Assembly: GCA_016188915.1 (NCBI GenBank)
Contig: JACPGU010000001.1
Location: forward strand, 134,984 to 198,983
Length of the DNA: 64,000 bases
Direction of reading: 5' to 3'
Origin: Candidatus Microgenomates bacterium
Lineage (GTDB): Bacteria > Patescibacteria > JACPGU01
The notes beneath the pieces are model-generated. The model was not told where the DNA came from, did no database searches, and was given only the letters and a program-made list of their open reading frames with translations. Each line of letters begins with the position of its first letter. The first letter of the stretch is position 1. The position numbers were made by a program, and so were the translations under genes. Below, one piece after another: positions 57,664-64,000 of this stretch.

Positions 57664-57914
57664 TTATTACGGATCCAAGATTCTCTCTCTTTTTTGATAT
57701 ACTGATCCACATCCATGTTCTCCCACGCCTCACGACCTAGGCCACGCATATATTTTGCCCAATTTTTCACTTTTGGCTTGATGGTGATGGTTTTCTGTTT
57801 TTCGTCAATGCCAACACAAACCTCTTCTTTGGGCTTGAGATTTAGATGCATCCGAATCTCGCGAGGGATAACAACCTGATATTTGGAGCTGATTTTAACC
57901 GTTGCGCCTTGCAT
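57660..57914 (-). CDS. AbrB-type antitoxin
   Basis: 84 aa from ATG 57914 (MQGATVKISSKYQVVIPREIR), the AbrB/VapB swapped-hairpin domain; C-terminal MRGLGREAWENMDVDQYIKKE would hold the toxin. The start is set by the promoter TTGACA (57965-57970), 17 bp, TATGAT (57942-57947), which excludes the longer frame. Confidence 0.85.
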   Translation of the reverse strand: MQGATVKISSKYQVVIPREIRMHLNLKPKEEVCVGIDEKQKTITIKPKVKNWAKYMRGLGREAWENMDVDQYIKKERESWIRNK

Positions 57915-57941
57915 TTTTGCGATTTTAATTGTATTGAATCC

Positions 57942-57970
57942 ATCATACCAATCGTTGAACGCTTTGTCAA
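57942..57970 (-). promoter_or_regulatory. Promoter of the AbrB/PIN pair
   Basis: TTGACA-17-TATGAT on the minus strand. Two hairpins lie just upstream: TTACGGA/TCCGTAA (about 57992-58013) and TTGGCTCC/GGAGCCAA (about 58022-58051). Confidence 0.8.
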
Positions 57971-58106
57971 ATCGTTGAACCACCAATGAAGTTTACGGAT
58001 ATCCGATTTCCGTAAGATCCTTTTGGCTCCATGCAGGAGCGTGGAGCCAACGAATATTTAAGCATTGCTCATTGATTGAAAATTGCAAAATTTTAAATTG
58101 CAAAAT

Positions 58107-58391
58107 TCAAAGTACCTTCGGTACCTTGATAAACCCTCCCTCTTGCTCCGGAGAGTTTTGGAGCAATTCTTCGCGGTTTTCGGTATTTTTCACCTCGTCC
58201 TCGCGCAGACGATTCTCCTGCCCCGTTACCTGATAGATTGGCTCAACGCCTTCCAAATCCAATTCGTTCAATTTTTCAAAATAACCCAAAATAGACCCGA
58301 GCTGGGTCAAGAATTTCTCCTTTTCCGCGTCCGTTAATTCTAATCGGGAAAGAGTGGCGGCGTATTCAATGTCTTTTTGTGATAGGGGCAT
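58107..58391 (-). CDS. gatC: Aspartyl/glutamyl-tRNA amidotransferase subunit C
   Basis: 94 aa. LSQKDIEYAATLSRLELTDAEKEKFLTQLGSILGYFEKLNELDLEGVEP is the canonical GatC helix pair; the C-terminal strap reaches PEQEGGFIKVPKV. Stabilises the GatA-GatB interface. Confidence 0.95.
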   Translation of the reverse strand: MPLSQKDIEYAATLSRLELTDAEKEKFLTQLGSILGYFEKLNELDLEGVEPIYQVTGQENRLREDEVKNTENREELLQNSPEQEGGFIKVPKVL

Positions 58392-58466
58392 TGCTACAAA
58401 TTACAAATTTTCTAGCCGTAAGTATCATAGCGGAAAAAATCTTTTTCGGCAATCAGGGTAAAAATA

Positions 58467-59756
58467 TCATGAGAACAAAAGCCAAATATTGAATAAAAAT
58501 AAATGCCCTAGAGACCAAATACCGCTAAAAAAAGGAAGAATGCTTTTTTCAAACAAATACCAGATTCTCTCAAAGGCTATTTTTTTGATTTCGACAGAAA
58601 TTTTTCTGCCTGTAGGATCGATATCTTCATCTCCCTTTATAGTGCCTTCCAAAAACGACAAGGGCTCGTTATTTTTGTCCAAAAAAACAACAGCGAAGCG
58701 TTTTTCGCCATAGATTGTTTTCTCGCCAACAAAAGCCACTTGATATTGATTCCGTCCAGGCCGAAAAGGAAACATCATATCAGTTTCGCCAAAAAGCAGA
58801 AGGACAGCATGCGTAGCTCCTAAATTCACCAATCTGGCATTTAGAATAACGGCCAAATCTTGATCGGATTTAATATTAACAATATCGCCGAAAGATCTTA
58901 TTCCGATATTGTCCTGCCAAAATTCCAATTCAGCAGAACCATCTTTTATCTCCGGTATTTTATCTAGAATAACGCCTCTTGGAACAGGAACGGCAGAATC
59001 AGCCACTGTCACAAAAAGAGGCAGCCCAGCAGAATAATTATTGAGCCTATCGTAGGTATAGATTAAATAAACATAATCGCCAAAAGAAAGATTAGTGTCC
59101 AAAAAATACTCGGCTTCCCCTGAAAAAATCTTTTCTTCCGCCCCATGGCTATTGCCTTCAAAAACAACGCGGTTTATTAAAACACCGGCAAAATCGGCAT
59201 CAATGGGATTGTTCCACTGCAACAAAACATCGTGACCAGATAATGTGGCACGCCAATTGGTTACTTGGCCGGGAGGCACAGTATCTGGTGTCTCCTGAGC
59301 GCGAAAAGTTTTTTCCATCAAATCTGATTGATTACCGGAGCTGTCACGACAAGTAAGCAAAATCAAATATTCCTGATCGCTTATGCCGCTAACATCAGCT
59401 TTCAAATCTTCTAAATGCACCAAATGGTCAAAAGCGAATAAGGTTTCTTCAAAGACAAAATCATTGTAGCCCAAGACATCCAAATCAAAATTTTTACGCC
59501 AGCTACTTTTGCAAATAGCCAATTCCGAAGTGCGCCATTTCACCTTTGCGCTATTATCAGTAATATCGGTTATTCTCAAATCCAAAATATCTGGCGGAGT
59601 AGTGTCTTTTTCCGTCATTACATAGGAGGGTGGCAGAGAGACAACTCCGGAGAGAATCTGCTGAACAAAATTTCCCGTGCCGGAAGCAAAAGAAAACAAA
59701 GGAAGCAATACCAAAAAAAGAAAAATAAAAATAATGAAATAAAAATAAATCTTCAT
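58467..59756 (-). CDS. Secreted protein with fibronectin-III-like domains, 429 aa
   Basis: Signal peptide (residues 1-25). TPPDILDLRITDITDNSAKVKWRTS is the start of a FN3/purple-acid-phosphatase-type domain (about 52-150), with a second near TVPPGQVTNWRATLSGHDVLLQW. A beta-rich domain follows, then a C-terminal hydrophobic helix (about 405-428) that would anchor it. Probably a surface protein; function unknown. Confidence 0.75.
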   Translation of the reverse strand: MKIYFYFIIFIFLFLVLLPLFSFASGTGNFVQQILSGVVSLPPSYVMTEKDTTPPDILDLRITDITDNSAKVKWRTSELAICKSSWRKNFDLDVLGYNDFVFEETLFAFDHLVHLEDLKADVSGISDQEYLILLTCRDSSGNQSDLMEKTFRAQETPDTVPPGQVTNWRATLSGHDVLLQWNNPIDADFAGVLINRVVFEGNSHGAEEKIFSGEAEYFLDTNLSFGDYVYLIYTYDRLNNYSAGLPLFVTVADSAVPVPRGVILDKIPEIKDGSAELEFWQDNIGIRSFGDIVNIKSDQDLAVILNARLVNLGATHAVLLLFGETDMMFPFRPGRNQYQVAFVGEKTIYGEKRFAVVFLDKNNEPLSFLEGTIKGDEDIDPTGRKISVEIKKIAFERIWYLFEKSILPFFSGIWSLGHLFLFNIWLLFS

Positions 59757-59781
59757 ACTAATATTCTATACAAAAAGTGCA

Positions 59782-59810
59782 TTACAACAAGCGGGAAAAA
59801 GTTTTATAAT
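59782..59810 (+). promoter_or_regulatory. Promoter of the giant surface protein gene
   Basis: TTACAA (59782-59787), 17-bp spacer, TATAAT (59805-59810), leader about 140 nt. Confidence 0.7.
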
Positions 59811-59951
59811 AGAAAGAGAAAACCAATGTGGGGAAAACTGACAAATCATAGTCCATCTTTGGATTGTTTGAAGTGGAATAATCTTTTTTAGATTTTCTTT
59901 TAGGTGTGGATTTTGCCAGCTATTTATTAGTATTTTTGCCAATATTTTATT

Positions 59952-62900
59952 ATGTCCGCTTTTCAAAAAATTTTTTTGCTGAAAAACTGGCTTGAAAAAA
60001 AATTGATTTGGCTTTTGGTCGTGACCATTATTATTGGCACTGCCTGGGTTTTTTATGGGAAAAAGGTTTCCGCCGATACCGGCACTTGGGATTTTACCAA
60101 CAGTGGCGATTATGATTTCAATGGCACTTATTTGGCCGTCACAGGAGGTCAAGCGCAAATGACGGATGTCGCCAGTGATGTCACCAAAACCAGCGCCACC
60201 GATTTTTCCACCGGCACTTTCTCCAATACCACTACCTACGGCACCGGCAACGACGCGGCTATCCAGCTTTCTCTTTCCAGCACCGCCACTTCGGCTTGGT
60301 TTAATTACAGCCCAACCTCCAATCCTTCCGCGCGCTATGGTTCAGCGGTCGCCTGGGACAATACCAATGCGACTAAGTATGTTTTTGGCGGGATAGCCAG
60401 CGGAGGAACCTTGCTCAATGATTTGTGGAAATTCAATGTCTCCACCCGCTCTTGGTCGCAAATCACCACTTCCGGCGGTCCACCAGCCGCCCGCGATGGT
60501 TCTTCAATGATCTGGCATCCGACTAATGGCAAACTCTATCTTTTTGGCGGATATAAAGATCCTCCAGCCGTACTGAATGATCTTTGGGAATTCAATATTA
60601 CCACCAGTACCTGGACCCAGCTTTCTCCGACCGGTGGCCCGCCAGCGACACGCTATTATCAATCCGCTGTTTGGGACACGGCTAATAGTAAAATCCTTGT
60701 CTTCGGTGGTTGCGACAGCGTAGTGGCTATGACTTGCTACAATACCGTCTGGGCGTACAATCCAGTGGCCAACACTTGGGCCGAATACTCTGCTCCGACC
60801 GGTGGTCCACCAACCGCTCGTAACGGGCATTCGGCTGTCTGGAATACAGGCAATAATCTGATGTATGTTTTTGGCGGTTCGGCTGACGGCACTAGCTATC
60901 GCAATGACCTTTGGACCTTTGACCCCACCGGCAGCGGTACTTGGGCGGAAATAGCTGATACCGGTCCGCCCACGGCTCGCGACGGACATATCGGCGTCTG
61001 GGATTCTTTGAATAATGATATGATTGTTTTTTCCGGCTATGATGGCACGAGCTATTTTAACGAAATTTGGAATTATGATATTGCTGGCAATACCTGGACC
61101 CAGCTTTCTCCCATCGGCGCCACCCCCACCGCGCGCCGATTCGGCATGGGTGTTTGGGACAATACTACCAAAAATATGCTCTTTTTTGGTGGCTGGACGG
61201 GAGCTTCCTATCTCTCCGATACTCAAGCTTTTATCGTTCGTGAGACTGAAGCTTCCGGGACATTTACCTCCGCCGCCATTGACTTCACCGCGGCCACCAA
61301 TTTCACCACTCTTTCTTGGGTAGAGGGCACACCAACCGGCACCGATGTCAAATTTCAGTTAGCCACTAGCGCCGACAATATTTCTTGGTCGGATTTTTTG
61401 GGATCTGATGGTACCACGGCCTCTTTTTACAATACCACTTGGTCGGGCGAGAGCATCCACGCCAATAGTTCCGGTTATCGCTATCTCAAAGTGCGAGCCA
61501 CTCTCCTCCCGAACGAAAATATCGTCATGGGCCCGATGTTGGGTAGTTTTACTATCGCCACCACCCGTTACGACACCGCCTCTCCCACGATGAAACCCTA
61601 TACCTATGCCACCTACGGCAATGTCATTACTGCTTTTTCCGCCGACGAAGGAGGCACGGGCAGTGTTCGCTATCAAGTAACGCATCAAGGTGATGACGGC
61701 GACCCGACTTGGTATTGGTGGGACGGCGACAGTTGGGCGACCGTTTCCGGCGCCACTGATTACAATACCGAAGCCGATGTCAATACCTACATTGATCAAT
61801 TTTATTTAGGGTTAGGCGTGGGCAATTTTGCCTTCAAAGCTTTTTTTATCAGCAATGGCTTGCAACAAGTGACCTTAGACAATATCGTCATTACTTATTC
61901 CGCCGGCACCTATACTACGCCCCAGCAAATTCCCGAATCTTCTATGCCAGTCACCAATGGACCGGTTTACGCCATTGCCGTTTCCGGCGGGATCACCTAT
62001 GTGGGAGGACAATTTTCCACCATTGACGGCATTGCTAGAAATGGCTTGGCTGCCATTGATGCTAATGGCGATGTAACGAGTTTCAATCCCGATGTGCGCT
62101 ATACTCTTGGCAATGAAGATGCCGGTATTATTCGAGATATAGTCGTTTCCGGCTCCAATATTTATTTTACCGGCGACTTCGGCGAGGTGGGAGGAGTGGC
62201 CAGAAATTACGCTGGAGCGGTCAATACCAGCGGTGTTTTGCAGGCCTGGAATCCCAATCTTGATAATATCGGCTTCGCATTGGACAAAGATACCGATGGC
62301 AATATTTTAATCGGTGGAAGTTTTATTTCCGCTTGTGGCGATCCGGTCGACTTCTTTGCTTCTCTTACCCCCGCTGCCACTTGCGCTATGAATTGGGCGC
62401 CGTCTATAGATTCTTACGTTTATGAAATCTATTATGACAGTGGCACTAACACGGTTTTCATCGGAGGCGATTTTCAAACAGTAGACGCCGAAACGCATTA
62501 CGGTCTCGCCGCCCTGACAAATCTCGATACCAATGTCGTCGGCTTTGACGCGCTGGGAGAAACGGGCAACACTATTTACGCTATTGAGCCATACGGCCCG
62601 GCACTGATTGTCGGAGGCACCTTTGATACTATCGCAGGCGGAGCCTACAACAATGTAGCGGGCGTTTTGGCGCTGGATGGTTCGGATATCGGCTACAACC
62701 CCAATCTCTTGAATGGCGTATCCCTAGTGGAAGTTCATGCTATTGAAATAATCAACAGCTTGGTTTACCTGGGTGGTCAATTTGTTACCATTTCAGGCTC
62801 TACGAGAAATAAAATAGGCTCCACCACCGTCGCCGGCGCGCTCACTACTTGGAACCCCAATGCCAATAACAATGTTTATGTCATCAAACGCAACGGTTTG

Positions 62901-64000
62901 GACCTCTGGGCAGGAGGAGAATTCACCACTATCGGTGGCCCATCCCGAGCTTATCTGGCCTATTTTGCCAATCCGCCGGTACCGACTATTTCTTCCCTCT
63001 CCCCTTCTTCGGCTACCGCCGGAGACGCGGGATTTGATATGACTGTCACCGGTACCGGTTTTACCACCGGTTCGGTCGTCTATTTCGCCGGCTCCGCTCG
63101 AACAACCACCTACGTTAGCGCCACTCAATTAACCGCCGCTGTTCTAGCCGGCGATGTGGACACAGCTGGCACTTTCAATGTAACGGTAGCCACTCCCTAC
63201 CCTGGCGGTGGCACTTCTTCTCCTTCTACCTTCACGGTCAATCCGGCCGATAATCCCGTTCCCACCACTACTTCTATTTCTCCCAGCAGTAAAACAGCTG
63301 GAAGTGCCGAATTTACCCTCACTGTCAATGGCACTAATTTTATCGCTTCGTCGGTGGTCAAATTTGATGGCACGAGTCTTACTACCGCCTATGTCGGATC
63401 CACCCAACTAACAGCTACTGTACCGGCAGACAATATCGCCGATGGCGGCACTTTTTCTATTACCGTTTTCAACCCCACTCCTGGCGGCGGTACTTCGGGA
63501 GCACAGACTTTGACCGTTAATAATTCCGCGCCAACAATTTCCGCTATTTCTCCTACTGGCAAAACTGTGCATACCGGCAGTTTCGTATTGACCGTATCAG
63601 GTACAGGCTTTACTCCGTCATCGGTAATTTATTTTGATGGTGTAGCGCAAAGCACCACTTTTATAAACTCCACCACTCTAACCGCCACTATCGGCAATAT
63701 CACTTCTGCCGGTGATTTTAATGTTTATGTAGTCAACCCTATTCCTGGCGGAGGCACTTCTTCTTCGCAAACTTTTGAGGGAATACTGCCTTCTGCCTAT
63801 ACAGCTACCATTTTGGAATTAGATATCATCGGAGTGCCGATCAAAACCAATATTGGCACCGACAACATCAAAACCGATATCTCCTCTGATGGTAGCAGTG
63901 TTAATTTTGGCAATCTCTATTGGACGGAAGGTAAAACAGCTGCTTTGCTTTTGCGAGGAACGACCAATATAGCTGGAGGGTATAGTATCTATGTATCAGA
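59952..64000 (+). CDS. Giant Kelch/TIG surface protein (continues past the window)
   Basis: Starts at ATG 59952 (MSAFQKIFLLKNWLEKKLIW), signal anchor at about residues 16-40; 1349 codons are visible with no stop. About residues 110-430: six Kelch repeats (GSAVWDxxNxKxYVFGG...NDLWxFN...W). A lectin/laminin-G-like stretch and a second propeller-like region with VGGxF repeats (about 650-1000) follow. Three tandem IPT/TIG Ig-like domains (about 1010-1275) come next, each with the pattern ISPSS.TAGS..FTLTV.GT.F. Probably an adhesin involved in contact with a host or partner cell (inference). Confidence 0.9.
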   Translation, partial: MSAFQKIFLLKNWLEKKLIWLLVVTIIIGTAWVFYGKKVSADTGTWDFTNSGDYDFNGTYLAVTGGQAQMTDVASDVTKTSATDFSTGTFSNTTTYGTGNDAAIQLSLSSTATSAWFNYSPTSNPSARYGSAVAWDNTNATKYVFGGIASGGTLLNDLWKFNVSTRSWSQITTSGGPPAARDGSSMIWHPTNGKLYLFGGYKDPPAVLNDLWEFNITTSTWTQLSPTGGPPATRYYQSAVWDTANSKILVFGGCDSVVAMTCYNTVWAYNPVANTWAEYSAPTGGPPTARNGHSAVWNTGNNLMYVFGGSADGTSYRNDLWTFDPTGSGTWAEIADTGPPTARDGHIGVWDSLNNDMIVFSGYDGTSYFNEIWNYDIAGNTWTQLSPIGATPTARRFGMGVWDNTTKNMLFFGGWTGASYLSDTQAFIVRETEASGTFTSAAIDFTAATNFTTLSWVEGTPTGTDVKFQLATSADNISWSDFLGSDGTTASFYNTTWSGESIHANSSGYRYLKVRATLLPNENIVMGPMLGSFTIATTRYDTASPTMKPYTYATYGNVITAFSADEGGTGSVRYQVTHQGDDGDPTWYWWDGDSWATVSGATDYNTEADVNTYIDQFYLGLGVGNFAFKAFFISNGLQQVTLDNIVITYSAGTYTTPQQIPESSMPVTNGPVYAIAVSGGITYVGGQFSTIDGIARNGLAAIDANGDVTSFNPDVRYTLGNEDAGIIRDIVVSGSNIYFTGDFGEVGGVARNYAGAVNTSGVLQAWNPNLDNIGFALDKDTDGNILIGGSFISACGDPVDFFASLTPAATCAMNWAPSIDSYVYEIYYDSGTNTVFIGGDFQTVDAETHYGLAALTNLDTNVVGFDALGETGNTIYAIEPYGPALIVGGTFDTIAGGAYNNVAGVLALDGSDIGYNPNLLNGVSLVEVHAIEIINSLVYLGGQFVTISGSTRNKIGSTTVAGALTTWNPNANNNVYVIKRNGLDLWAGGEFTTIGGPSRAYLAYFANPPVPTISSLSPSSATAGDAGFDMTVTGTGFTTGSVVYFAGSARTTTYVSATQLTAAVLAGDVDTAGTFNVTVATPYPGGGTSSPSTFTVNPADNPVPTTTSISPSSKTAGSAEFTLTVNGTNFIASSVVKFDGTSLTTAYVGSTQLTATVPADNIADGGTFSITVFNPTPGGGTSGAQTLTVNNSAPTISAISPTGKTVHTGSFVLTVSGTGFTPSSVIYFDGVAQSTTFINSTTLTATIGNITSAGDFNVYVVNPIPGGGTSSSQTFEGILPSAYTATILELDIIGVPIKTNIGTDNIKTDISSDGSSVNFGNLYWTEGKTAALLLRGTTNIAGGYSIYVS

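Noticed and set aside
1..64000. CRISPR array
   Set aside because: No run of evenly spaced identical repeats with unique spacers was found. The Cas2-like protein is better read as a PaaX-type regulator.
1..64000. UGA recoding as in Gracilibacteria/Absconditabacteria
   Set aside because: TGA ends several recognisable genes here, including gatA, gatB and the glycosyltransferase gene. The in-frame UGA at 45698 is therefore a local matter.

Overview
This window is a piece of an AT-rich bacterial chromosome that most resembles Candidate Phyla Radiation (Patescibacteria/Parcubacteria-type) genomes. The grounds are a short prolyl-tRNA synthetase without its editing insert, a short EF-Ts, many stand-alone small proteins of unknown function, DUF5665/YtxH-type small membrane proteins, intergenic AT-rich microsatellites that also enter coding genes, and a diversity-generating retroelement (DGR). 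Phylum-level placement is an inference. The standard code is used: TGA, TAA and TAG all end recognisable genes.

Layout. 1-8.4 kb: the rpoB-rpoC-rpsL-rpsG transcription/translation operon on the minus strand. 8.5-12.9 kb: SprT-like metalloprotease, glycosyltransferase, NAD kinase, ObgE and a LysM/M23 peptidoglycan hydrolase. 13-17 kb: orphan small-gene units, proS and a PaaX/Cas2-like regulator. 17.3-21.6 kb: rseP, frr, speD, tsf, rpsB, rpmE. 21.7-23.4 kb: an aberrant tRNA, a structured non-coding stretch and prfA. 23.4-31.2 kb: mixed small genes, a C39-type protease, an MFS half-transporter, a MazG-like protein, a PolB-type exonuclease, a rubrerythrin-like protein and prmC. 31.3-37.1 kb: an HtrA envelope operon, a TolB-like propeller protein, dus and tmk. 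38.3-42.8 kb: a copper-handling island (CopA, a three-domain HMA/transporter/cupredoxin protein, a small membrane protein). 42.8-44.3 kb gatB; 55.7-58.4 kb gatA and gatC, split by a PIN/AbrB toxin-antitoxin pair. 58.5-64 kb: FN3-type secreted protein and a giant Kelch/TIG surface protein running off the right edge.

The most notable region is 48.8-57.2 kb. It holds a complete DGR: reverse transcriptase (52.8-51.8 kb), Avd accessory protein (52.9-53.2 kb), template repeat TR (53223-53345) and variable repeat VR (53705-53827) at the 3' end of a target gene. TR and VR are 123 bp each with no indel and differ at 15 positions, 14 of them adenines in TR. A second likely target gene of another variable family lies at 49.9-50.6 kb with no template in the window. 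The DGR is one unit of a chain of cassettes (antirepressor, DGR, MazEF, variable gene plus BrnTA). The cassettes are separated by displaced copies of the 3' end of gatA and by truncated copies of the 5' end of a HEPN-like gene. I read this as repeated insertion or replacement anchored at the gatA terminus. One displaced gatA end is fused in frame to the reverse transcriptase.

Many orphan genes form single-gene units: near-consensus promoter (TTGACA, 16-17 bp, TATAAT), strong Shine-Dalgarno, short gene, hairpin terminator. Some carry boxA-like leaders. Several housekeeping genes instead sit under extended -10 promoters 6-7 nt from the start codon and are probably leaderless.
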